DNA of 64,000 bases from assembly GCA_041394265.1 (NCBI GenBank), contig JAWKIO010000005.1:4650001-4714000 (forward strand). Reading direction: 5' to 3'. The translations under genes and the position numbers were made by a program. This document shows, piece by piece, positions 17,135 through 24,119 of the stretch; within the stretch, counting starts at the first letter, position 1, and each line of letters starts with the position of its first letter. The notes beneath the pieces are model-generated. The model searched no databases, was not told where the DNA came from, and saw only the letters and a program-made list of their open reading frames with translations. The stretch is from Acidimicrobiales bacterium. GTDB lineage: Bacteria; Actinomycetota; Acidimicrobiia; Acidimicrobiales; SZUA-35.

Positions 17135-17790
17135 GGCCGCCCCTCGCGGATCCGCTCGGCGTACTCGGCGCCGTCGATCGTGCCGCCGTCGAGCTCGGCT
17201 CGCCCCTGATCCCGAGGCGGCAGCGCGTCCTGGAGCGCATCGATGCGCTTCCATGCCGGGAGCGGCGCCGAGCCGTCATCGGCCGGGACGTAGGGTGAGT
17301 CTTCGGTGCGAGTGTGTTTGTGGATGTAACGACCGCAGTTGACGAACGCTGCGTCGACCGTCGCCACGACCACCAGGTCGGCGCCCGGGAACTGTTCGAC
17401 GATCGGGTCGTCCTTTGCTGCGACCTGCGCGGTCGCCTGCACTCGGAGGCGGTGCGGGGTCTCGAAGTCGATGAACAGCATCCCGATCTTGGCCGTCGAG
17501 ATGATATTGCCGAGCGAGAGGAACATCCCGTTGCCGTCGTAGCTCGGGAAGGCAAGCGTGTGCTCGTCGATCACTCGCACGAAGCCGGGGGCGCCGCCCT
17601 TGTAGGAGACGGTCGGCTCACCCTCGGGCGTGACCGTGCTCAGGAAGAAGAAGTCCCGAGACTCGATGAACGCCGCCGGCACGTCGGCCAGCTCGTGCTT
17701 CACCATGACCGCCACGAGGGTGTCGGCCAGCGGGCGTGTCTCGAAGTCGTCCTGCAGCTGCCGCTGGTCCGCCGTGTAGAAGTCGCTCAT
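17131..17790 (-). CDS. pyridoxamine 5'-phosphate oxidase-family FMN-binding protein
   Basis: The 219-residue protein has the split-barrel fold of the PNPOx superfamily: FFFLSTVTPEGEPTVSYKGG, followed by LAFPSYDGNGMFLSLGNI and IGMLFIDFETPHRLRVQ, which form the FMN-binding strands. The C-terminal part (KRIDALQDALPPRDQG) is typical of uncharacterised actinobacterial members. Proteins of this group bind FMN, F420 or heme, and many are small oxidoreductases; true vitamin B6 synthesis is unlikely. It is first gene of an operon with the ABC-2 exporter. The start is supported by a TAGGTT box 6 nt upstream. Copy 3 of the 114-bp element begins 15 nt upstream of the start codon. Confidence 0.82.
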   Translation of the reverse strand: MSDFYTADQRQLQDDFETRPLADTLVAVMVKHELADVPAAFIESRDFFFLSTVTPEGEPTVSYKGGAPGFVRVIDEHTLAFPSYDGNGMFLSLGNIISTAKIGMLFIDFETPHRLRVQATAQVAAKDDPIVEQFPGADLVVVATVDAAFVNCGRYIHKHTRTEDSPYVPADDGSAPLPAWKRIDALQDALPPRDQGRAELDGGTIDGAEYAERIREGRP

Positions 17791-17796
17791 CGAGCG

Positions 17797-17802
17797 AACC
17801 TA
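17797..17802 (-). promoter_or_regulatory. -10 box (TAGGTT) of the FMN protein/ABC-2 operon
   Basis: On the minus strand TAGGTT ends 6 nt before the ATG at 17790, giving a leaderless layout. The 114-bp element starts 3 bp further upstream, so any -35 contact would fall within its first unit. Confidence 0.6.
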
Positions 17803-17804
17803 GC

Positions 17805-17918
17805 GCGTTCTGTGCGTCAGACTCCTCGCGTCATCCGAACTGTGCGTCGGACTTCTCGTCTGCGGGAAGTCTGACGCACAGAACGGTCAGGGGCGGTGGG
17901 TTTGACGCACAGAATGGG
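17805..17918. repeat. 114-bp doubly palindromic intergenic element, copy 3 (diverged)
   Basis: The layout and length equal copies 1 and 2 (forward units 17805-17822 and 17835-17852, last unit ending 17918). Unlike them, the CAAAC end of the first three units has changed together: GTCAGAC, GTCGGAC and the inverted GTCTGAC, while the last unit keeps TTTGAC. The inner stem therefore still pairs, with one G-U. This looks like selection for structure or a separate subfamily. Confidence 0.88.
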
Positions 17919-17942
17919 TGGGCTGCGGGACGGCAGCCGCAG

Positions 17943-18419
17943 TCAGGTGCGAGAGTTCTTCGCATCGAAGGTGATCGTGCCGGACTCGGGAATGATCAGG
18001 CACTGGATCTCGCGGTCGCCCTGGGCCCAGCCGTCGGCGGTCGGGCTCATGAAGGTCACCCAGAGAATCGACTCCTCGAACGGGATCCCGACGAACGACT
18101 CGAAGCGATCGAGACAACCGTTGTACGCGGGCTCATCGAGGGCATCGCCCGGAAACGCATCGAAGCCGGTCAGGTCGAACGTGTCGTAGGCCTGGCTGTC
18201 GTGGGGCTGATCACAGGGCACACCTTCGACCGACTGGACCTCGCCCTCGAGCGGAGCAACGAGGCAATCGCCGTACTTGATGGCGAAGACGCCGACACCG
18301 CCGGCCTCGACGATCGCGCCACTGTCGTCACGCACCGTGTCGTCACCCATGGCGGTCACTCCGCCGAAGATGGCAACGCCACCGATCACCGCTGCACCCG
18401 CCAATTGCCGAACCGCCAT
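17943..18419 (-). CDS. septum-formation-domain membrane/secreted protein
   Basis: From ATG 18419 (AAGGAG 4 nt upstream) the protein is 158 residues. One hydrophobic N-terminal segment (LAGAAVIGGVAIFGGV) serves as anchor or signal. The rest matches the 'septum formation' domain of actinobacterial exported proteins: KYGDCLVAP, a VPCDQPHDSQAYDTFDL block, PAYNGCLDRFESFVG and a final WAQGDREIQCLI. The conserved cysteines (DCL, PCDQPH, NGC, QCL) probably form disulfides outside the cell. Function is not established. An upstream extension of the frame exists but lacks support. Confidence 0.8.
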   Translation of the reverse strand: MAVRQLAGAAVIGGVAIFGGVTAMGDDTVRDDSGAIVEAGGVGVFAIKYGDCLVAPLEGEVQSVEGVPCDQPHDSQAYDTFDLTGFDAFPGDALDEPAYNGCLDRFESFVGIPFEESILWVTFMSPTADGWAQGDREIQCLIIPESGTITFDAKNSRT

Positions 18420-18498
18420 GTTGCTCCTTCGCCTGGGCACGCTCGGTGCCGCAGTGTTTCCGATTGCGCCGCCCGCCGGGCAGCTCTCGTTGCTTCGG

Positions 18499-18512
18499 AG
18501 TGTCGTGACACT
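18499..18512. promoter_or_regulatory. perfect inverted repeat, possible operator
   Basis: AGTGTC-GT-GACACT lies 80 bp upstream of the septum-formation gene start, in a 151-bp region without a gene. The arms match perfectly over 6 bp. It could bind a dimeric regulator such as a TetR protein, but there is no second copy in the window to support it. Confidence 0.3.
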
Positions 18513-18570
18513 TTCTTGAGCAACGGCTCGAGAACGGGTGTGCTGCGGCAATACGGGCGGACGAGTTCGC

Positions 18571-19359
18571 TCAGGCGAATTCGCCGTGCCGGCCGGCGCC
18601 GCCGGCGAAGCGAGCCGCACCTTCGGCGGTTTCGCCGGATCGGATCGTGGCCAGACCGAGGTTGGTCTCGTGCGACATGGCGTCGTCGAGCGCCAGGCCC
18701 CATTGGTCGTAGCTCGACCGTCGATCCGATCGCAGACAGTTCTGCGGGAACGCGGCGAGTTGGTGGGCCAGCTCGATTGCGGCTGTCAGCGCCCCGCCAG
18801 GCTCGGTCAGGCGGTTCGCCAATCCCATGGCTCGAGCCTCGTCGCCGCTCACCCCACGGCCGGTGAGGATGAGGTCGAGTGCGTGCGAGTGGCCCAGCAA
18901 CCGCGAGAGTCGCACGGTCCCACCGTCGACGAGCGGTACGCCCCAGCGACGGCAATAGACACCGAAGACGGCGTCGGTTGCCGCCACTCGCAGATCGCAC
19001 CACGCAGCGAGTTCGAGTCCGCCGGCCACGGCGTGGCCTTCGACGGCAGCGATGACCGGTTTCGACAGCAGCATCCGGGTCGGCCCCATGGGGCCGTCGA
19101 CGCCGATGTCGGGGTCGACGCGGTTGCCGGCCGAGGTCGCCACCGCCTTGAGGTCGGCACCGGCGCAGAACGTGCCACCGGCGCCGGTGAGCACGGCAAC
19201 GGCAAGTTGATCGTCGGTGTCGAAGGTCCGGAAGGCGTCGGCCAGCAGCGCGGCCGTCTCGCGGTCGACGGCGTTGCGTCGTTCGGGACGGTCGATGGTG
19301 ACGACGAGCACGGCGCCGGAGCTGCCGTCAAGCGAGGCGATGATGTCGGTGGTGATCAT
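18571..19359 (-). CDS. enoyl-CoA hydratase/isomerase family protein
   Basis: The 262-residue crotonase-fold protein has the CoA-binding TIDRPERRNAVD at the start, the first oxyanion-hole segment GGTFCAGADLKA, and the second segment EGHAVAGGLELAAWCDLRVA. The position of the first catalytic Glu of classical hydratases is occupied by VYCRRWGVP, seen in many dehydratase-like or isomerase-like crotonases, so the exact reaction is uncertain. It acts on acyl-CoA thioesters in the cytoplasm. TAAGAC 6 nt before the ATG resembles the window's other leaderless -10 boxes. It does not overlap its neighbours and may be a single-gene unit. Confidence 0.88.
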   Translation of the reverse strand: MITTDIIASLDGSSGAVLVVTIDRPERRNAVDRETAALLADAFRTFDTDDQLAVAVLTGAGGTFCAGADLKAVATSAGNRVDPDIGVDGPMGPTRMLLSKPVIAAVEGHAVAGGLELAAWCDLRVAATDAVFGVYCRRWGVPLVDGGTVRLSRLLGHSHALDLILTGRGVSGDEARAMGLANRLTEPGGALTAAIELAHQLAAFPQNCLRSDRRSSYDQWGLALDDAMSHETNLGLATIRSGETAEGAARFAGGAGRHGEFA

Positions 19360-19380
19360 CCACCCGTCTTAGCACCCTCG

Positions 19381-20496
19381 TCAGTTCGGCGTGACGGTGA
19401 TCTCGGTGGCTTTCACCGCCGCCCAGATAGTCGACCCGATGCCGAGCTCGAGTTCGTGCGCGGCCGCCGGCGTGATGTCGACCATGAGGGGCACCGGTCC
19501 GCCGAGCTGAACTCGCACGATCTCTCCGAGCGGCTCGACGCCGGTGATGGTGGTCGACCAGGCGTTGCGCGGGCTGCCGCTCGGCGCCGATCGGTGGAGC
19601 GAGACGGCAGCAGGTCGGATGGCGATCAATACGGGCCCGTGCAGTGACGTGGCCGACTGGAGTTGTGCACCGGCGTCGGTGGTGAGGCGCTCGCCGTCGC
19701 TGGTGCCTTCGAGCAGGTTCAGACCCGCCAGATCGGCGACGTACGAGGTCGCCGGATGGGCCCGAATTTCCTCGGGCGTGCCGGTTTGTACGATCCTTCC
19801 CCGCTCGAGGATGCAGACCTGGTCGGCCAGCATGAAGGCGTCGGTCGGGTCGTGGGTGATGAGGAGACACGGCCCCTCGAAATCGGCGAGCACCTGGCGG
19901 AGCGTGCGTCGCAGCCCGGCTCGGGTGCTGACGTCGAGGGCGCTGAGCGGCTCGTCGAGCAGCAGCAGGTCCGGCTCGATGGCCAGCGCACGAGCGAGGG
20001 CCGCTCGCTGAGCCTGCCCTCCGGAGATCGCCGCAGGTCGAGCATCGCCGACGTCGGCGATGCCGAGCGTCTCGAGCCATCCCGCAGCGATAGCGCGGGC
20101 ATGCTGCCGATTGACCCGACCGTCAGCCACGCCGTGGCGCAAGCCGAAGGCGACGTTGTCGATCACGCTCAGATGGGGGAACAAGGCGTAGTGCTGGAAG
20201 ACCACGCCGATGCGACGGTGCTCGGACGGCACGAACTGGTGGAGGTGGCCCGGACCTTCAGCCCGATCGAGGGTGCGACCGGCGAGTTCGATGAAGCCGC
20301 GATCGAGCGCACGGAGTCCGGCGAGCGCGGAGACCGTGGTGGACTTGCCGGCGCCGTTGGGTCCGAGGAGCGCCAGCGTCGTGCCCGCTTCGATGCTGAG
20401 CGGGAGGTCGAGTGAGAATTCGCCTCGGTCGACACCGAGCTGAGCCCGAAGACCCGACACCGCTGGTGCGGGCGGAGGAACCGGTCGGTCGGTCAT
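19381..20496 (-). CDS. modC: molybdate/sulfate-type ABC transporter ATP-binding protein
   Basis: The 371-residue protein has Walker A GPNGAGKST, Q-loop VVFQHYALFPHL, signature ISGGQAQRAALARAL and Walker B LLLLDEPLSALD. After residue 290 comes a TOBE-type domain (LIAIRPAAVSLHR... GEIVRVQLGG... WAAVKATEITV), where oxyanions or regulatory ligands bind in ModC proteins. ATG 20496 overlaps the permease stop by 4 nt; a MVATG start 15 nt further upstream is possible. The TOBE layout and the ModB-like partner favour molybdate or tungstate as substrate, which fits the molybdenum enzyme 8 kb away. Confidence 0.88.
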   Translation of the reverse strand: MTDRPVPPPAPAVSGLRAQLGVDRGEFSLDLPLSIEAGTTLALLGPNGAGKSTTVSALAGLRALDRGFIELAGRTLDRAEGPGHLHQFVPSEHRRIGVVFQHYALFPHLSVIDNVAFGLRHGVADGRVNRQHARAIAAGWLETLGIADVGDARPAAISGGQAQRAALARALAIEPDLLLLDEPLSALDVSTRAGLRRTLRQVLADFEGPCLLITHDPTDAFMLADQVCILERGRIVQTGTPEEIRAHPATSYVADLAGLNLLEGTSDGERLTTDAGAQLQSATSLHGPVLIAIRPAAVSLHRSAPSGSPRNAWSTTITGVEPLGEIVRVQLGGPVPLMVDITPAAAHELELGIGSTIWAAVKATEITVTPN

Positions 20497-21287
20497 GCCC
20501 GTTGCCACCATCGGTCCTTCAGGACCAACAGGACGATGAGCGAAACGGCGACGAGCACCAGACTGGTCGCGACGGCCGCCTCGACATCGGACTGCAGGGC
20601 GAGGTAGACCGCGAGCGGCAGCGTCTGGGTGCGGCCCTGGAGGTTGCCGGCAAAGGTGATCGTTGCGCCGAACTCGCCGAGCGCACGTGCCCACGCCAAC
20701 ACCACACCGGCAGCCAGCGAGGGGGCAACGAGCGGGAGCGTGACCCGGCGAAAGACCGTGAATCGTCCGGCTCCGAGGGTGGCGGCTGCTGCTTCGAACT
20801 GCGGATCGAGCGTGCGGAAGGCAGCCTCCAGCGTGATCACGAGGAAGGGCATGGCGACGAACGTGTTGGCGAGGATCACACCCCACACCGAGAACGGGAA
20901 GAGGAACCCGCTGGCGTCATAGAGCGGCTCACCGATCAGGCCTCGCCGGCCCAGCGCGAAGAGCAGTGCGGCGCCACCCACGACGGGCGGAAGCACCATG
21001 GGTAGCGTCACGATCGCCCGCAAGAGTCGACGGCCGGGGAACTCGGTGCGTGCGAGCACCCACGCCAGTGGCAGCCCGAGGACCAGGGACAGGGCGGCGG
21101 CGCCGAGCGACGTGACCAGGGAAACCCGCAACGCGTCGACGACGATGCTGCTCGTCAACAGGTCGGGGAGTGACCCCCAGGGAGTCCTGGACACCAGCCC
21201 GGCCAGCGGGACCAAGAACAACAACGCGCCGGCGGCGGCGGGCACGAGCAACACCAGCGGCGGGCGGGCGACGACGCGTCGAGTCAT
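20493..21287 (-). CDS. modB: molybdate ABC transporter permease
   Basis: The 264-residue protein has about six membrane spans and a clear binding-protein-dependent permease loop (EAAAATLGAGRFTVFRRVTL, residues about 183-202), the EAA motif that docks onto the ATPase. TLPMVLPPVVGGAALLFALG and GEFGATITFAGN are typical of ModB/CysW-like permeases. It pairs with the ATPase encoded immediately after it (4-nt overlap). No periplasmic binding protein gene (modA) precedes it: the next gene upstream is a TetR regulator ending 18 bp away. ModA may be encoded elsewhere. Confidence 0.88.
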   Translation of the reverse strand: MTRRVVARPPLVLLVPAAAGALLFLVPLAGLVSRTPWGSLPDLLTSSIVVDALRVSLVTSLGAAALSLVLGLPLAWVLARTEFPGRRLLRAIVTLPMVLPPVVGGAALLFALGRRGLIGEPLYDASGFLFPFSVWGVILANTFVAMPFLVITLEAAFRTLDPQFEAAAATLGAGRFTVFRRVTLPLVAPSLAAGVVLAWARALGEFGATITFAGNLQGRTQTLPLAVYLALQSDVEAAVATSLVLVAVSLIVLLVLKDRWWQRA

Positions 21288-21305
21288 CGGCCCTCGGAGC
21301 AGGAA

Positions 21306-21968
21306 TCAGCCGCTTGCGATGTTGGCAACGAAGACATCGATGTAGGTCGCGATCAGCCGGTCGATATCGGCGTCGTCGATCATAAGCAGCATTCGCGCCG
21401 CTGCCCCGGAGAGGTGCACCGCCAACAGGCAGCGATCGAGGACTTCCTGTTCGGACTCGGCGCCGAGGAACGGCACCAACATCGCCCGGAGATGGCCGGC
21501 GTTGCGTTGCGAGTCCTCGAAGCTGATGCGTACCAACTCGTCGTCGGCCTGGCTGGCGGCGATGGCGATGCGAAAGCCCCGGTCTCGACGCATCAGGTCG
21601 AAGTAGACCCTGAAGACCTTGCGGACGTTCGCCAGGGCTTCATCGAGCGTGGCGGCCGGAACGAGGACCTCGGCCATCTCGTGTCCACTGTCGTCGAAGC
21701 GTTGTGTGACGAACGCCGCCAACAGCGCACGACTGTCGGCGACGTAGTCATAGACGCTCGCGGGCGGGATCCCGGCCTCGGTGGCGACGGCCGTGATACT
21801 CAGCGCCTCGATACCTCCATCGGCAAGCACACGCCCGGTGGCGTCGTAGATCCGGTGCAGACGCTCGGTACTCCGCGCCTGTTGCGGCACGTTTCTCAGA
21901 TATGGATTCATCGTCATCGCCACCCCGTACACCGAACTCGTCGCATATCGCTCCGCCACCGTAGCCAC
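21306..21968 (-). CDS. TetR/AcrR family transcriptional regulator
   Basis: The product is up to 220 residues. The helix-turn-helix domain spans about residues 35-82 (LHRIYDATGRVLADGGIEAL, then SITAVATEAGIPPASVYDYV). The C-terminal half is all-helical and has no recognised ligand signature. The start is uncertain: ATG at 21968, or in-frame ATGs at 21917 and 21911 that give MTMNPYLRNVPQQ and begin just before the DNA-binding domain. It lies 18 bp upstream of modB on the same strand, so it might control modBC, but TetR proteins sensing molybdate are not typical. Confidence 0.88.
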   Translation of the reverse strand: MATVAERYATSSVYGVAMTMNPYLRNVPQQARSTERLHRIYDATGRVLADGGIEALSITAVATEAGIPPASVYDYVADSRALLAAFVTQRFDDSGHEMAEVLVPAATLDEALANVRKVFRVYFDLMRRDRGFRIAIAASQADDELVRISFEDSQRNAGHLRAMLVPFLGAESEQEVLDRCLLAVHLSGAAARMLLMIDDADIDRLIATYIDVFVANIASG

Positions 21969-22038
21969 TGTGCGTCGTTTCTGGTGGCGGAGCGTCAGAT
22001 TTGCGACCGGCCGTTGCGGAGCGACGATCGGCTCGGTG

Positions 22039-22809
22039 TCAGTCGTTCGATGCCCGATCGGAGGCGAGATGTCCGACTCGGTGACCCCCGGTCCAGTCTT
22101 CCGACGTTGGTGTATCGCTGGTGCCGCCGAGGATGTTGAGTTGTGGTGTCTCCCGCATCGACCGCTTCATCTCGGCGAAGCCGGGGAACGCTGCAAGCGC
22201 AGTGACGGCGTCCCACAACGGCAGGGCGTCGGCATCGGATGGAACACGCGAAATGACGGGGCCGAAGAACGACAGGCCGTCTGGCGGTCGGAACGTGATG
22301 ATCGGCGTGCCGACATCGCGGCCCGTTCGGCTGAGGGCGAGCTCGGTCTCGGCGTCGAGCATCGTGTCCCACGACGTGTCGTCGAGCGCGTCGGCGTAGT
22401 CGGTGGCGAGCCCGGCGGCGGTGAGCACCTCGACGGCGTGTTCGGTCGTGCTCAGATGGGTGCGCATGCCGGAGCCCTTGGGCTTGTCCCAGTAGCTCTC
22501 GCCATACGCCGTGACCAGGGCACCGAGTGGATCCCGGCCCTGGTCGTGACGGACGGCGGCAGCCACGCGCAGCATGCGAAGCCCGGCGGTGTGCCCTTGC
22601 TCGTACTCCGGTGGGAACTCGGTGGCGTAGTCCTTGTGCTTGTTGAGGAGACGAAGCGAGATGAAGCGCCAGTCGACGGCGAAGTTGCGCTGCGCTGCAA
22701 CCTTCACCACCCAACGCGAGGTGATCCAGGCGAAGGGGCAGACCGGGTCCCAGAAGAACTCGATGTCGTAGGACGGGTCGGACGGCGGGGGAGCAGTCGG
22801 CGTTGCCAT
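22039..22809 (-). CDS. DsbA-family (Rv2466c-like) thiol oxidoreductase
   Basis: The 256-residue protein is a DsbA-type thioredoxin fold with a large helical insertion, as in mycothiol-dependent Rv2466c-like proteins. The active-site region reads FWDPVCPFAWITSRWV (residues about 16-31). The motif is CPFA, so only the first of the two usual cysteines is present. A cis-proline segment (VGTPIITFRP) follows near residue 170. It lacks a signal peptide and should be cytoplasmic. ATG 22809 is chosen because the fold starts soon after; GAGG lies about 11 nt upstream, and a TAGCGT box at 22842-22847 could be the promoter. Confidence 0.82.
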   Translation of the reverse strand: MATPTAPPPSDPSYDIEFFWDPVCPFAWITSRWVVKVAAQRNFAVDWRFISLRLLNKHKDYATEFPPEYEQGHTAGLRMLRVAAAVRHDQGRDPLGALVTAYGESYWDKPKGSGMRTHLSTTEHAVEVLTAAGLATDYADALDDTSWDTMLDAETELALSRTGRDVGTPIITFRPPDGLSFFGPVISRVPSDADALPLWDAVTALAAFPGFAEMKRSMRETPQLNILGGTSDTPTSEDWTGGHRVGHLASDRASND

Positions 22810-22898
22810 GGGCGGAACCTCGTTTCGACGTGAGGATGACCACGCTAGACGTCGGCGATGCCCCACCGCAGATCGATCGTCACGCTCGGTTGGCGGCC

Positions 22899-22904
22899 TA
22901 CAGT
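22899..22904 (+). promoter_or_regulatory. -10 box (TACAGT) before a short leader frame
   Basis: TACAGT ends 6 nt before a GTG at 22911, which matches the leaderless layout. That GTG opens a 15-codon frame (22911-22958) whose TGA overlaps the start region of the UPF0104 gene (GTG 22951) in another frame. The leader peptide would read VDHLSSPLTVVAAGV. Confidence 0.35.
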
Positions 22905-22950
22905 CGATGCGTGGACCACCTTTCCTCGCCCCTCACGGTCGTAGCCGCCG

Positions 22951-24036
22951 GTGTCTGACCTCGCCGATCCGGTCGACGAGGAGCGGCCGCGTCGATCCAA
23001 GCGACTGGTCCACCTGCTCCAGCTCCTCGCGGTCGCGCTCGTCATCCACCTGTTCGTCGTTCCCCAGATCGGTGGGTTCACCGACGCCGTCGAGACGATC
23101 CGCTCCGTTCGGCCGGAGTGGCTGGTTGCTGCGCTCGGCCTCTATGCCGGCTCATTGCTCGTCTATGCCCTCCTGCTGGAGATCCTGCTGCCCGACGACA
23201 TGCGCCCCGGATTCGGCCGCCTGTTCGGCGTCGTGCTTGCGAGCACGGGCCTCAACCACGTCATTCCGGGAGGTGCGGCGACGACGGCCGCCGTCAACTA
23301 TCGCCTCCTGGCCGGAACCGGTGTTGCCCGCTCCGAGCTCGGGGTCGCGTTGACGATCCAGGGACTCGGTTCGGCGGTCGTGCTCAACGTCCTTCTCTGG
23401 CTGGCCCTGCTCGTGGCCATTCCGACTCGAGGTCTCAACCCCCTCTACACGACCGCTGCCATCCTCGGCGTCGTCCTCTTCTCCTTGTTCGCCTCGGCCG
23501 TCGTGGGACTCACCCGCGGTCGGGTCACCGCCATCGGCTGGGGCCGACGCATCGCCTCACGCATCCCGGGGGCCCACCCCGACGGCGTCGCATCGGCGCT
23601 GGAGACGGCGGGCGACCAGTTCGTCTCGATGCGGGAGGACCCACGTCGCCTGGCGAAGATGGTCATGCTGGCCGCCGCGAACTGGCTGCTCGATGCCGCA
23701 GCACTGTGGGTGGCACTGCGAGCCTTCGGGGTCGAAATGGGTGTCGACGGTCTGCTCGTTTCCTACGGGCTGGCCAACGTGCTCGCTGCGCTACCGATCA
23801 CTCCGGGTGGACTGGGCGTGATCGAAGCCGTGCTCATCCCCACCCTCATCGGATTCGGGGGTGCGGCCAGCGGGGTGTCGGTCGGCGTCGTCGCCTATCG
23901 CGTCATTGCGTTTTGGTTGCCAATCCCGATCGGCTCGGTGTGCTACGTGGTGATCGATCGCAGCAAACACGACGTGCGAGACGGTCGCACCTTCGTGGAA
24001 GACCTCGTCGAGACCAACACACGTCGTAGCGGCTGA
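22951..24036 (+). CDS. UPF0104/lysylphosphatidylglycerol-synthase-like membrane protein
   Basis: The 361-residue protein has about eight hydrophobic segments and the landmarks of the UPF0104/AglD family: LNHVIPGGAATTAAVNYRLL near residue 105, LDAAALWVALRAFGVEM near residue 250, then ALPITPGGLGVIEAVL and a final span with RVIAFWLPIPIGSVCYVV. These correspond to the membrane flippase-like part of MprF, without the tRNA-dependent synthase domain. A lipid or polyprenol-linked substrate is likely but not proven. It has a GTG start. A possible leaderless 15-codon leader frame overlaps the start. Confidence 0.85.
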   Translation: MSDLADPVDEERPRRSKRLVHLLQLLAVALVIHLFVVPQIGGFTDAVETIRSVRPEWLVAALGLYAGSLLVYALLLEILLPDDMRPGFGRLFGVVLASTGLNHVIPGGAATTAAVNYRLLAGTGVARSELGVALTIQGLGSAVVLNVLLWLALLVAIPTRGLNPLYTTAAILGVVLFSLFASAVVGLTRGRVTAIGWGRRIASRIPGAHPDGVASALETAGDQFVSMREDPRRLAKMVMLAAANWLLDAAALWVALRAFGVEMGVDGLLVSYGLANVLAALPITPGGLGVIEAVLIPTLIGFGGAASGVSVGVVAYRVIAFWLPIPIGSVCYVVIDRSKHDVRDGRTFVEDLVETNTRRSG

Positions 24037-24119
24037 GCGTCTGGCCCATATTCCACCGCTGTCCCCATGAAGCGCTTCGCCGCTGTGCACGGCGGGGCAG
24101 GAACGGCAAGACTCGTTCC

